Shown here: one piece after another, positions 34,055 to 43,030 of the stretch | Layout: every line of letters starts with the position of its first letter | Numbering within the stretch: the stretch's first letter is position 1 | Assembly: GCA_024235015.1 (NCBI GenBank) | Contig: JACKNG010000008.1 | Location: forward strand, 247,000 to 310,999 | Source of the DNA: Gammaproteobacteria bacterium | Lineage (GTDB): Bacteria > Pseudomonadota > Gammaproteobacteria > Ga0077536 | Direction: 5' to 3' | Length of the DNA: 64,000 nucleotides | Position numbers and translations under genes: made by a program | The notes under the pieces: generated by a model | Seen by the model: the letters and a program-made list of their open reading frames with translations, nothing else | Database searches by the model: none | What the model was told of the DNA's origin: nothing

Positions 34055-35893
34055 TCAATCGTGGAGTACGTCGTAGATCCGCTGGGCCAGTTCGCGGCTG
34101 ATCCCGGGCACGCGCTGGAGATCGTCGACCCCGGCGCGGGCGATGCCCTGCAGGCCGCCGAAGTGCTGGATGAGGCGCTGGCGGCGCTTGGCGCCGATGC
34201 CCGAGATCTGTTCCAGCGGCGAGCGGCTGCGGCTGCGCGTACGCGAGCGCCGGTGGGCCTCGATGGCAAAGCGATGGGCCTCGTCGCGCACGAACTGCAG
34301 CAGGTGCAGGGCCGGTGAGTCCGGCGCCAGGCGGTGCTCGACCGCGCCGTCGTGGAGCAGCAGGGTCTCCAGGCCGGGCTTGCGCGTGGTGCCCTTGGCG
34401 ATGCCAACCACCGTGATGTCGTCGACCTGGAGTTCGGCCAGCACGTCCACCGCCTGCGCGACCTGGCCCTTGCCGCCGTCGATGAGCAGGATGTCGGGCA
34501 TGCCGGCCTCCTCGCGCTTGAGCCGGCTGTAGCGCCGCAGCAGGGCTTCGTGCATGGCCGCGTAGTCGTCGCCGGCGGCAGCCTCGCGGATGTTGAACTT
34601 GCGGTAATCGGCCTTGCGCGGGCCGCCGGCATCGAACACCACGCAGGACGCCACGGTGGACTCGCCGCGCAGGTGGCTGATGTCGAAGCACTCGATGCGC
34701 TCGATGGCCTGCTCGCGGCCGAGCGCGGCGGCCAGGGCCTGCATGCGTTCGAGCTGGCCGGCATCGCTGGACAGGCGCTGGTCGACGGCGAGCACGGCGT
34801 TGTCGCCGGCCATGCGCACCCACTTGGCGCGTTCGCCGCGCACCGAATCGCGGATGCCGACTCGGCGCCCCACGCGCTGGGCCAGGGCCTCGGCCAGCCA
34901 GTCGGCCTCGCCGATACGCTCGGCGACGATGATGTCGCGCGGGATCTCGCGGTCGCGGTGCTCGGCGAGGTAGAACTGCGGCAGGAAGGCTTCGAGCACT
35001 TCGGCCGAGCTACTGTCGCCGGCATGCGCCGGGTAGAAGGCCTTGTTGCCGAGCATGCGGCCGTGGCGCACGAAGAACACCTGCACGCAGGCCACCCCGC
35101 TCCTGACCGCGGCGGCGACGACGTCGAAGTCGCCCTCGCTGGCGGTGACGTTCTGCTCCGACTGCACGCGCTTGATGGCTGCGATCTGGTCGCGGATACG
35201 CGCCGCGCGTTCGAATTCGAGGGCGACCGAGGCGGCCTCCATCTGCGTCACCAGGTGCTTGACCACCTCGTCGTCGCGGCCTTCCAGGAACATCACCGCG
35301 TGCTGTACGTCGTCGCGGTAGGCAGCGGCGTCGATGAGCCCGACGCAGGGCGCGGTACAGCGCTCGATCTGGTACTGCAGGCAAGGCCGGCTGCGGTTGT
35401 TGAAGAAGCTGTCCTCGCACTGGCGGATGAGGAACAGCTTCTGCAGCAGGTTGAGAGTCGACCGCACCGCGCCGGCATTGGGAAACGGCCCGAAGTAGCG
35501 CCCGCGGCCGCTGCGCGCACCGCGGTGGAAGCGCAGGCGCGGGAATTCCTGGTCGAGCTCGGCGTAGATGTAGGGGTAGCTCTTGTCGTCGCGCAGCACC
35601 ACGTTGTAGCGCGGCCGGATGTCCTTGATGAGGTTGCTCTCGAGGATCAGCGCCTCGTTCTCGTTGGCGGTGACAGTGACCTCGAAGCGCTCGACCTGCG
35701 CGACCATGGCCGCGACCTTGGCCGTGTGCCCGGCCTGGCGGTTGAAGTAGCTACCGACGCGCTTCTTGAGGTTGCGCGCCTTGCCGACGTAGACGACCTG
35801 CTCGCGCGCATCGACCATGCGGTAGACACCGGGCAGGCCGGGCAGCTCGCGGCAGGCGGCACGCAGGCGTTCGAGGCGTTCGTCCGCGCTCAT
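34055..35893 (-). CDS. uvrC: Excinuclease ABC subunit C
   Basis: A 612-residue nucleotide-excision-repair nuclease. N-terminal GIY-YIG domain (GVYRMVDAREQVVYVGKARN, then LKKRVGSYF), a Cys-containing linker (RPCLQYQIERCTAPCVG), the UVR helix (DEVVKHLVTQMEAASVALEFERAARIRDQI), the RNase-H-like 5' nuclease domain (FDISHLRGESTVASCVVFD; DILLIDGGKGQVAQA) and a C-terminal helix-hairpin-helix pair (GIGAKRRQRLIQHFGG; VPGISRELAQRI). Its ATG overlaps the uracil-DNA glycosylase stop by four bases. Confidence 0.97.
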   Translation of the reverse strand: MSADERLERLRAACRELPGLPGVYRMVDAREQVVYVGKARNLKKRVGSYFNRQAGHTAKVAAMVAQVERFEVTVTANENEALILESNLIKDIRPRYNVVLRDDKSYPYIYAELDQEFPRLRFHRGARSGRGRYFGPFPNAGAVRSTLNLLQKLFLIRQCEDSFFNNRSRPCLQYQIERCTAPCVGLIDAAAYRDDVQHAVMFLEGRDDEVVKHLVTQMEAASVALEFERAARIRDQIAAIKRVQSEQNVTASEGDFDVVAAAVRSGVACVQVFFVRHGRMLGNKAFYPAHAGDSSSAEVLEAFLPQFYLAEHRDREIPRDIIVAERIGEADWLAEALAQRVGRRVGIRDSVRGERAKWVRMAGDNAVLAVDQRLSSDAGQLERMQALAAALGREQAIERIECFDISHLRGESTVASCVVFDAGGPRKADYRKFNIREAAAGDDYAAMHEALLRRYSRLKREEAGMPDILLIDGGKGQVAQAVDVLAELQVDDITVVGIAKGTTRKPGLETLLLHDGAVEHRLAPDSPALHLLQFVRDEAHRFAIEAHRRSRTRSRSRSPLEQISGIGAKRRQRLIQHFGGLQGIARAGVDDLQRVPGISRELAQRIYDVLHD

Positions 35894-36552
35894 GCCGGCG
35901 CGGCTGGCCCGAGCAGTTGACGCGCCCGGGCGAACACCGCCTCGAACATCGCCGGGGTGAGGCGGCCGGTCTGGGTGTTGTAACGGCTGCAGTGATAGGA
36001 ATCGATCAAGAGCGGTCCATCGGCCAGGGCGTGCTCGGCGGCATGTGCGAACGGATGGGTCTTCAAGGCCACGCCGAAGGCGCGCAGCACGCTCTCGTGG
36101 GCGACCCGCCCGAGCGCGACGATCACCGCATCCGCCGGCAGGCGCGCGAGGTCGGCGGCGAGGTAGTCACGGCAGGTCGCGACCTCGGCCGGGCTCGGCT
36201 TGTTCTGCGGCGGCAGGCACTTGACCGCATTGTTGATGCGGCAATCGAGGAGTTCGAGACCGTCGTCGGCGGCGCTGGCCTCGGCCTGGCTGGCGAAACC
36301 GAAGCGATGCAGGGTGGCGTAGAGCAGGATACCGGCGTGGTCGCCGGTGAACGGCCGCCCGGTGGCGTTGGCGCCGTGCATGCCGGGCGCAAGCCCGACC
36401 ACCAGCAGCCGCGCGCGCGGATCGCCGAACGGCGGCACCGGCGCGGCGTGGTAGTCGGGGTGGCGCGCCCGCACCGCGGCGAGGAATTCGGCCAGGCGCG
36501 CACAGCGCCGGCAGGCGGGGTCGAACAGGGCGCGGTCGGCGGCGGGTTTCAT
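35890..36552 (-). CDS. Uracil-DNA glycosylase, family 5 (UdgB type)
   Basis: A 220-residue base-excision-repair enzyme. The opening Cys pair (DPACRRCARL) would form part of an iron-sulfur cluster site with later cysteines, motif 1 is LLVVGLAPGMHGANATGRPFTGDHAG and motif 2 is DSYHCSRYNTQTGRLTPAMF, both family-5-like; motif 1 lacks the GExPG-type acid of family 4. The ATG at 36552 follows a short gap from the regulator gene; the TGA overlaps the uvrC ATG by four bases, so uracil repair and excision repair are probably translated together. Confidence 0.85.
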   Translation of the reverse strand: MKPAADRALFDPACRRCARLAEFLAAVRARHPDYHAAPVPPFGDPRARLLVVGLAPGMHGANATGRPFTGDHAGILLYATLHRFGFASQAEASAADDGLELLDCRINNAVKCLPPQNKPSPAEVATCRDYLAADLARLPADAVIVALGRVAHESVLRAFGVALKTHPFAHAAEHALADGPLLIDSYHCSRYNTQTGRLTPAMFEAVFARARQLLGPAAPA

Positions 36553-36735
36553 CGCGCGGCATGATACCGCGTGGCCCGGCGCGGATTTCTCACCCGTCGC
36601 CGACGCGTCCGCGCGGCGCAACGACTCGGCCAGGCAGACCCGCCAGCCCGCCGCACCAACAGCTGCGGGCACCACCCGGGTTGCCGCGCGAAGCGGCGGC
36701 CGCGGCGGGCAATGGGCGTTGCCGCCCGGCTCCCC

Positions 36736-37386
36736 TCACCCGCCCAGGGCGTCGCTGTCGGCCAGGCCCTGGTCGCGGGCGATGGCCGCGAGTTGCACGT
36801 CGTTGGCCACCTCGAGCTTGCGCAGCAGCAGGCGGCGGTGATGGGCGACGGTCTTGATGCTCAGCGAGAGGCGCGCGGCGATGGCCTCGTGGGTGAGACC
36901 GTTGGCGATCTGCTGCAGCACCTGCACTTCCCGCCGCGACAGGGCGTCGACGCCGTTGCGGCGCACCCGCAGCGAACCGCTGACCGCGATGTTCTGGGCG
37001 ACGTCGGCACTGATGTAGCACTCGCCCGCGGCGACCCGCCGGATGGCCTCGACCAGCTCCTCGGTGTCGGCGTTCTTGCTCACGTAGCCGGCGCCGCCGA
37101 GACGCAGGAACTGCTTGGGGAAAGGTCCGCTGACGTACATCGACAGGCCGATGATGCGCAGCCCGGGTTCGAGCGCGAGCAGGCGACGGCTGGCCTCGAG
37201 CCCGCCGATACCGGGCATGTTGAGATCCATCAGGATGATGTCGACGGCGTGTTCGCGCACGAGTTCACGCGCCTCCTCGCCGCTTGCCGCCTCGGCCACG
37301 ATGTGGAAATCAGGGACGGCGTTGAGGCGGGCCGCCACGCAGCGCCTGACCAGCCGCTGATCGTCGACCAGCAGCAGGTTGATCAC
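36736..37386 (-). CDS. GacA/UvrY-like response regulator
   Basis: A 216-residue two-component regulator. Receiver domain: VINLLLVDDQRLVRRCVAAR, phosphoacceptor Asp in DIILMDLNMPGIGGLEASRR, Lys in GYVSKNADTEEL. C-terminal LuxR-type helix-turn-helix (LSRREVQVLQQIANGLTHEA followed by IAARLSLSIKTVAHHRRLLLRKL). The MPGIGGLEA stretch and location upstream of uvrC match GacA/UvrY, which controls Csr small RNAs; the sensor BarA/GacS is not here. The GTG overlaps the nudix stop by four bases (GTGA). The ortholog assignment rests on synteny and is not certain. Confidence 0.82.
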   Translation of the reverse strand: MINLLLVDDQRLVRRCVAARLNAVPDFHIVAEAASGEEARELVREHAVDIILMDLNMPGIGGLEASRRLLALEPGLRIIGLSMYVSGPFPKQFLRLGGAGYVSKNADTEELVEAIRRVAAGECYISADVAQNIAVSGSLRVRRNGVDALSRREVQVLQQIANGLTHEAIAARLSLSIKTVAHHRRLLLRKLEVANDVQLAAIARDQGLADSDALGG

Positions 37387-37904
37387 GCCGCCGTCTCCAG
37401 CGCGCGGTAGCGCGCGAAGATGGCGCGGAAGGCCGCCGTGAAGTCCTGCGGTCGCGCCGTCATCCAGGCGGCCAGCGCGGCCGGCGTCCACCAGCCGCTG
37501 GCGGCGATCTCGCCGGGGTCGGGGCGTGGCTGGCGCGTGCTGCAGCAGCGGTAGACGTGCACGAACTCCTGGCCGGTGTCGGGCGAAGCGGCGAGCGACC
37601 ACCACGCCTCCAGCGTCTCCTCGACCAGGCCGAGTTCCTCGGCCAGCTCACGCGCGGCCGCCGCCGCGTAACTCTCGCCGTGGTCGACGTGGCCGGCCGC
37701 GGAGGTGTCCCACAGGCCCGGCTGGCAGTCCTTGCTCAGCGCGCGGCGCTGGACGAAGACCTCGCCTTGCGGATTGCTGACGACGATGTGCACCGCGCGA
37801 TGACGCCAGCCGCGGCGGTGGATCTCGGCGCGCGTGGCCTGGCCGACGACGACGTCAGCGGCGTCGACCACGTCGAGCAGCTCGGCGCCGGGGTCAGGCG
37901 GCAT
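37383..37904 (-). CDS. NUDIX hydrolase (isopentenyl isomerase-like)
   Basis: A 173-residue NUDIX protein with the box GHVDHGESYAAAAARELAEE followed by LGL (G-x5-E-x7-R-E-U-x-E-E-x-G), and the flanking ATRAEIHRRGWRHRAVHIVV and DCQPGLWDTSAAGH typical of the YfcD/isopentenyl-diphosphate-isomerase-like subgroup. It probably hydrolyses a nucleoside-diphosphate-linked compound. ATG at 37904 is used (11 bases inside the fadE end); a GTG at 37925 is equally possible. It is co-translated with fadE upstream and the regulator downstream. Confidence 0.8.
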   Translation of the reverse strand: MPPDPGAELLDVVDAADVVVGQATRAEIHRRGWRHRAVHIVVSNPQGEVFVQRRALSKDCQPGLWDTSAAGHVDHGESYAAAAARELAEELGLVEETLEAWWSLAASPDTGQEFVHVYRCCSTRQPRPDPGEIAASGWWTPAALAAWMTARPQDFTAAFRAIFARYRALETAA

Positions 37905-40359
37905 CCTGCTCGCGCACGCCGCCACTGGCGCGCGCCCACAGCTCGTCGGGCGCGAAGTCGTCGACGTCGATGGCGGCGCGCAGCGCGCGTTCGTAGGCGC
38001 GCAGCTGCTCGGCCTCGGTCTCGCTCAACACGCCCGCGGCCAGCGCTGCGGCCGGCAGGTCGGCGGCATAGGGCGGCAGGCGCCCACCCTCACGGGCGTC
38101 GCGCAGCTTGCGCAGCAGGCCTTCGCTGCGCCCGGCCAGGCGCACGGCATGATCGAGGCGACCGAGGATGTCGTCGGCATCGGTGTCGAGGTACATGCCG
38201 GCCGTGAGGCGCGCGCGCAAGGCGCTCGAGTCGGCCAGCGCGGTGGCGACCTCGCGGGTGAGTTCGTCGGACGGCCGTCGCGCGCGCCGGCCCCACGGGA
38301 ACAGCACCCGGCGCAGCAGCCACACCGCCCCGCGTTCGGGCAGGTTGGCGAGGATCTCGTCGCTCGCCACCTGGATGCGGTAGAGCCCCTCACGCATGGC
38401 GTACTCGAGCACCGCGAGTTCGGCCGGCTGGCGGCCGCCATCCTCGAAATGCTTGAGCGCGGCGGACAGCAGGTAGAGCTCGGCGAGGATGTCGGCGAAA
38501 CGCCCCGAGATCATCTCGCGGCGTTTGAACGCACCGCCGAGCTGGGCCAGGGCGGCATCGGACAGCAGCGCGAACGAGGCACTGGCGCGCTCGAGCTGGG
38601 CGTACCAGTAGTTGACCTCGCCCACCGACGGGTCGCTGCCGAGCATGCCGCCGGTGGCATTGCGAAATGCGGCGCGGGCGACGTTGGCCAGGGTGTGGCC
38701 GAGGTGGCCGCGGAAGGCGCGGTCGAATTCGCGCAGCGCGACCTCGGGGTTGACCTCCTGCGCAGCCTGCACTTCCTTCAGCAGCCAGGGGTGACAGCGC
38801 ATCACGCCCTGCCCGAACACGATCAGCGAACGGGTGAGGATGTTGGCACCCTCGACGGTGATGGCCACCGGCGCCGCCATGTAGGGATGGAACAGGTAGT
38901 TCGACGGGCCGTCGCACACCGCACGCCCGCCGTGCACGTCCATCGCATCGTTGATGCTCGCCCGCATACGCTCGGTGGCCTGGTACTTGAGGATGGCCGA
39001 CAGCACCGCCGGCTCCTCGCCGGCATCGAGGGCGGCGGCGGTCAGCGCGCGCGCGGCGTCGACCAGGTAGGTGTTGACCGCGATCCGCGCCATCGCTTCC
39101 TGCACGCCCTCGAAGCGCGCCAGTGGCAGGTTGAACTGCTGGCGCAGGCGCGCGTAGGCCCCGGTGGCATAGGCACAGACCTTGAGCGCGGCGGTGCTCG
39201 ACGCCGGCAGCGAGATCGAACGGCCGGCGGCGAGGCAGTTCATCAGCATGCGCCAGCCGTCGCCGCAGCGCGCCTGGCCGCCGATGACCCAGTCCATCGG
39301 GATGAACACCTCGCGGCCGCTGTTGGGCCCGTTCTGGAAGGGCTGGCGCGCCGGGTAATGGCGACGGCCGATCTCGACCCCGGGGTGGTCGGTCGGGATC
39401 AGGGCCAGCGTGATGCCGACATCGGCCTGATCACCGAGCAGGCCGTCCGGGTCGTAGAGATGGAAGGCGAGACCGAGCAGGGTCGCGACCGGGCCGAGGG
39501 TGATGTAGCGCTTCTCCCAGGTCACGCGCATGCCGAGCACGCGCCGGCCGGCGAACTCGCCCTCGCAGACGACGCCGAAGTCCGGGATGTTCGCCGCGTC
39601 CGAGCCGGCATGCGGATTGGTCAGCGCGAAACAGGGTACTTCCTCGCCGCGCGCGAGGCGCGGCAGGTAGTGGTCCTTCTGCGCCTCGGTGCCGTAGCGC
39701 AGCAGCAGTTCGGCCGGGCCGAGCGAGTTCGGCACCATGCAGGACACCGCGGTGGTGCCGGAACGCGAGGCGAGCTTCATCATCACCGCCGAGTGGGCCT
39801 GGGCCGAGAACTCGAGGCCGCCGTAGCGCTGCGGGATGATGATGCCGAGAAAGCCCTGGCGCTTGATGAAATCCCACAGTGCCGGCGGCAGGTCGCCGTG
39901 CTCGCGCGCGATGCTCCACTCGTCGGCCATCGCGCAGAGCTGCTCGACCGGGCCGTCGAGGAAGGCCTGCTCGGTCTCGCTCAGCGCCGGCGCCGGCAGG
40001 TCGAGCAGGCGCCGCCAGTCGGGCGCGCCGGAGAACAGTTCGGCATCCCACCACACGGTGCCGGCATCGATGGCGTCGCGCTCGGTCGGCGACATCGGCG
40101 GCATCGCCTTGCGCATGAACTTGAGCACCGGGCCGCTGAGGAAACGCCGGCGGACGAGGCCGCTGTTCAGCGCCAGCAGGGCCACCCAGGCCAGCCATGC
40201 CAGCAGCATGACCAGGCCCGAGAGCACGCCCTGGGCGATGTGGGTGAGCACGACCAGGCCGACGCCGGCCGCCGCGGTGGCGATCGACAACGGCGCGCGG
40301 AGGTAGGCGAGTACGCCCGCCCCGACGGCGAGCGCGAAAAGTATGAGTAGGACGTTCAT
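37894..40359 (-). CDS. fadE: Acyl-CoA dehydrogenase FadE type
   Basis: An 821-residue FadE-type dehydrogenase for the first step of fatty acid beta-oxidation. It has N-terminal membrane segments (LLILFALAVGAGVLAYL, GLVMLLAWLAWVALLAL), then the catalytic domain: GFLGIIIPQRYGGLEFSAQA, SCMVPNSLGPAELLLRYGTE, CFALTNPHAGSDAANI near residue 255, and GPSNYLFHPYMAAPVAITVE further on, all matching the large E. coli-like subfamily. ATG at 40359 follows AGGAG; a TTG just before it is in frame. It overlaps the nudix gene by 11 bases. Confidence 0.93.
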   Translation of the reverse strand: MNVLLILFALAVGAGVLAYLRAPLSIATAAAGVGLVVLTHIAQGVLSGLVMLLAWLAWVALLALNSGLVRRRFLSGPVLKFMRKAMPPMSPTERDAIDAGTVWWDAELFSGAPDWRRLLDLPAPALSETEQAFLDGPVEQLCAMADEWSIAREHGDLPPALWDFIKRQGFLGIIIPQRYGGLEFSAQAHSAVMMKLASRSGTTAVSCMVPNSLGPAELLLRYGTEAQKDHYLPRLARGEEVPCFALTNPHAGSDAANIPDFGVVCEGEFAGRRVLGMRVTWEKRYITLGPVATLLGLAFHLYDPDGLLGDQADVGITLALIPTDHPGVEIGRRHYPARQPFQNGPNSGREVFIPMDWVIGGQARCGDGWRMLMNCLAAGRSISLPASSTAALKVCAYATGAYARLRQQFNLPLARFEGVQEAMARIAVNTYLVDAARALTAAALDAGEEPAVLSAILKYQATERMRASINDAMDVHGGRAVCDGPSNYLFHPYMAAPVAITVEGANILTRSLIVFGQGVMRCHPWLLKEVQAAQEVNPEVALREFDRAFRGHLGHTLANVARAAFRNATGGMLGSDPSVGEVNYWYAQLERASASFALLSDAALAQLGGAFKRREMISGRFADILAELYLLSAALKHFEDGGRQPAELAVLEYAMREGLYRIQVASDEILANLPERGAVWLLRRVLFPWGRRARRPSDELTREVATALADSSALRARLTAGMYLDTDADDILGRLDHAVRLAGRSEGLLRKLRDAREGGRLPPYAADLPAAALAAGVLSETEAEQLRAYERALRAAIDVDDFAPDELWARASGGVREQDAA

Positions 40360-40416
40360 CAAGCTGACTCCTGCATGTCGGACGGCGCGCTGCAGGCGCC
40401 GCCAGCCTCGCGGTGC

Positions 40417-41652
40417 TCAGGACGCGGCGCTCGCCGCATCCCCGGGCCCGCCTGCACCGACCACACGATTGCGGCCGTGTTCCTTGGCCAGGTACAGCGC
40501 CTTGTCGGCCGCACCGTACAGCGCCGCACCCGCCTCGAGCGTATCGGGGGTCACGGAGGCCACGCCGAAGCTCGCCGTGGCATTGTCATTCACCTTCGAG
40601 CCCGCGTGCAAAATCCCCCGCGCCTCGAACGCGGCACGGGCCTGGTCGGCGAGCTTGATCGCGGCGCCCTGCTCGGTGGTCGGCAGCAGCAGGGCGAACT
40701 CCTCGCCACCGAGACGCGCGGCGAGGTCGCCGCCGCGGCGGCAGTAGCTCTCGAGCACGCGGGCGAACGCCTGCAGGCATTCGTCGCCCTTCTGGTGGCC
40801 GTACAAGTCGTTGAACTGCTTGAAGTAGTCGATGTCGGCGATGACCAGCGACAGGGTCGAGCGATCACGGAAGGCGCGCGACACCTCGGCGCGCAGGCGC
40901 TTGTCGAAATAACGCCGGTTGGCGATCTCGGTCAGGCCGTCGGTCGACGACAGGCGCTCGGCGCGATCGCGCGATGCGCGCAGGACGCGCTCGGTCTCCA
41001 TGCGACGGTCGAGCTCGGCGGCGGTCCTGTCGACGCGTTCGCCGAGTTCCGCGGCCAGCGCCGCGTTCTCGACGCGCAGGCGGATCTGGTTGTCCAGCAC
41101 CGCGCGCATCTGCGCGGCGACGACGTACTGGTGGGCATAGAGCAGCGGCAGGGCGACGGCGATGGTGTAGTAGGCGGGCACGGCGCTGGTCGCCGACAAG
41201 CCGACCACCGCCAGCCCGATCGGCAGCGCGACCAGGCTGGCGGCACGCGGCGACTGGGCATAGGAGCCGAACGCGGCGATGGCGATGCCGGCGGCGAGCA
41301 CGATGGCGGTGAACGCGGCGATCGGCCCCAGCCACCAGCTCACCAGCACCGGCGCCAACGCCCACAGCAGCCCGGTCACGCCGAGCACGGCATGGAGCGC
41401 GGCACCGGGGCCGTCGGTCGCCGCGACCCGCACCGGGCGCACCAGGCTCGCGCGCACGGCCACGCAGCCGGCCAGCAACACGAACCACGCCCACAGCGCG
41501 TGGAGATCGGCCGCGACGGAGTAGAACGCCGCCAGCATGGCGCCGACCAGGGCCGTGGGCAGGCCCGAGCTGCGCACGTTGTCGGCGAGCAGGGTCCAGC
41601 GCTCACGCGCCAGCTCGGCCTCGAAATCGGTCTGTGCCGCGACGTCGTTCAT
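40417..41652 (-). CDS. Membrane diguanylate cyclase (GGDEF)
   Basis: A 411-residue protein. Residues about 25-185 form several membrane segments (ALVGAMLAAFYSVAADLHAL, AAFTAIVLAAGIAIAAFG), then a helical linker and a C-terminal GGDEF domain: TDGLTEIANRRYFDKRL, IADIDYFKQFNDLYGHQKGD, and the active site LGGEEFALLLP near residue 335. An R-x-x-D inhibitory site (RGGD) lies five residues before GGEEF, so product feedback is likely. Makes cyclic di-GMP. The input signal is unknown; the gene stands alone on the minus strand upstream of fadE. Confidence 0.9.
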   Translation of the reverse strand: MNDVAAQTDFEAELARERWTLLADNVRSSGLPTALVGAMLAAFYSVAADLHALWAWFVLLAGCVAVRASLVRPVRVAATDGPGAALHAVLGVTGLLWALAPVLVSWWLGPIAAFTAIVLAAGIAIAAFGSYAQSPRAASLVALPIGLAVVGLSATSAVPAYYTIAVALPLLYAHQYVVAAQMRAVLDNQIRLRVENAALAAELGERVDRTAAELDRRMETERVLRASRDRAERLSSTDGLTEIANRRYFDKRLRAEVSRAFRDRSTLSLVIADIDYFKQFNDLYGHQKGDECLQAFARVLESYCRRGGDLAARLGGEEFALLLPTTEQGAAIKLADQARAAFEARGILHAGSKVNDNATASFGVASVTPDTLEAGAALYGAADKALYLAKEHGRNRVVGAGGPGDAASAAS

Positions 41653-41715
41653 GCGCGGCCGGGCGACACCGGGACGCCGTGGCAGCTTGTCCGACGGTGG
41701 CGGCGAGCGCCGCGT

Positions 41716-42111
41716 TCAGGCATGGCCGAGCCTGGCCACGCACTTGATCTCGACCACCAGCCCGGGCATCGCCAGCGCCGTCACGCCGACCCCGGTCCAG
41801 GCCGGCACGCGGCCGGTGTAGTAGCGATCCTTGACCTGCATGAACAGCGCGAGATCGCGCATGTCGACGTGGTAGGTGACCATCTCGACGACGTCGTCGA
41901 AGCTCGCGCCCGCCGCGCTGAGCACCTTCTTCACGTTCTCGAAAGCCTGCACGAACTGCGCCTCGGTGCCCTGCACCACTTCGAGCCGTTCGTTGCGGCC
42001 GACCTGGCCGGCGATGTACAGGGTGTCGTCGACGAGCACGCCGGGCGCGTAGTGGAAGCGCTCGAAGATGTTCTCCATGCCGGGCGGGATGATGTCGCGT
42101 CGCGTTGCCAT
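41716..42111 (-). CDS. RidA/YjgF-family protein, Rid4-7 type
   Basis: A 131-residue protein of the YjgF/Rid family: FHYAPGVLVDDTLYIAGQVG, FENVKKVLSAAGASFDDVVE and VPAWTGVGVTALAMPGLVVEIK. In archetypal RidA (enamine deaminase) the motif is P-A-R; here it is P-A-W, so the catalytic arginine is missing and this belongs to a subgroup of unknown activity. It is 14 bases downstream of the DUF169 gene on the same strand, suggesting joint function. Confidence 0.82.
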   Translation of the reverse strand: MATRRDIIPPGMENIFERFHYAPGVLVDDTLYIAGQVGRNERLEVVQGTEAQFVQAFENVKKVLSAAGASFDDVVEMVTYHVDMRDLALFMQVKDRYYTGRVPAWTGVGVTALAMPGLVVEIKCVARLGHA

Positions 42112-42125
42112 GGCCGAGCCTCCGT

Positions 42126-42926
42126 TCAGGATTTGCCGTAACTGGTCTCGATGCTGTCGAGCGGTGATTTCTGGATACCGTGGTTGGGGATGGGATAACG
42201 CAGGCCGTTCTTGCTCAGCGCTGCCAGTCCTTCGACCGTCTGCGGCAGGAAGCTCGGTGGCAGCGCGATGAGCAGTTCGTCGTCCTGGACCCCGCCGAAC
42301 TTGCGCTCGGCGTAGCACGGCAGCGACAGCGACGGTTCGCCCGTGGCCAGCGCGCGGCCCCAGGAATCGGCGCAGGCGCTCTCCCCCACCACGGTGAAGG
42401 TGTACTTCTTGTAACCGGTGTACTGCAGGCCGTTGACGAAGGTGATCATCTGCCCCGGCGTGGCGTAGATGAGGCAGATGTCGGGATTGTCGATGCGCCC
42501 CGCGGTCAGCGGCGAGGTCACCAGGGCCGCGTAGTCGCCATGGCTGGCGCAGCTCATCGCGGCCTGGTGCGCAGCGGAATCCTCCAGCGTGCCGTACCAC
42601 ACCCCGTGCATGCGGTCGCCGGACAGCCATTCCTTGTCGCGCGGGGCGAGGCCGACCACGGTGCCGCATTGCTGGCCCATGAGGTTGTCCATGGTGATGC
42701 CCAAGGTCCAGCCGATCCAGCGCGTCTGGCCGACGATCTGGTCCATGGCGAACTTCTCCCGCGGGTCGGGCCGGCGTACGCGCGGCACGGCTTCCATCTC
42801 GGCCACGGTGCGGAAACGCTTCAGGCCGATCGGCGTGGCCTTGAGGCGCAGGTAACGGTTGAGCCCGTCGACCAGCGCGTTGAAATCGTAATCGGTCTCG
42901 TCACCCCAGCAGTTGGCGGTGGCCAT
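42126..42926 (-). CDS. DUF169-family protein
   Basis: A 266-residue protein. The phrases LNRYLRLKATPIGLKRFRTV, CASHGDYAALVTSPLTAGRI, PDICLIYATPGQMITFVNGL and KFGGVQDDELLIALPPSFLP match the DUF169 pattern, a family without experimental function that occurs with oxidoreductases and metal genes. Several cysteines are present (CQQCGT-like QQCGTV, CASHG, ACADSWG, PCYAERK), which could hold a metal or cofactor; that is inference. A RidA-type gene follows directly. No signal peptide. Confidence 0.72.
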   Translation of the reverse strand: MATANCWGDETDYDFNALVDGLNRYLRLKATPIGLKRFRTVAEMEAVPRVRRPDPREKFAMDQIVGQTRWIGWTLGITMDNLMGQQCGTVVGLAPRDKEWLSGDRMHGVWYGTLEDSAAHQAAMSCASHGDYAALVTSPLTAGRIDNPDICLIYATPGQMITFVNGLQYTGYKKYTFTVVGESACADSWGRALATGEPSLSLPCYAERKFGGVQDDELLIALPPSFLPQTVEGLAALSKNGLRYPIPNHGIQKSPLDSIETSYGKS

Positions 42927-43030
42927 CAGCGTCCTCCCCGGTCGTCGTTCCGCTTGCTATCTTGTGCGGCCAGTTTAGCCGGTCTACCCACCTCGTGGGT
43001 CGGCCTCAACGCACCCCAGGGGAGAACCAC

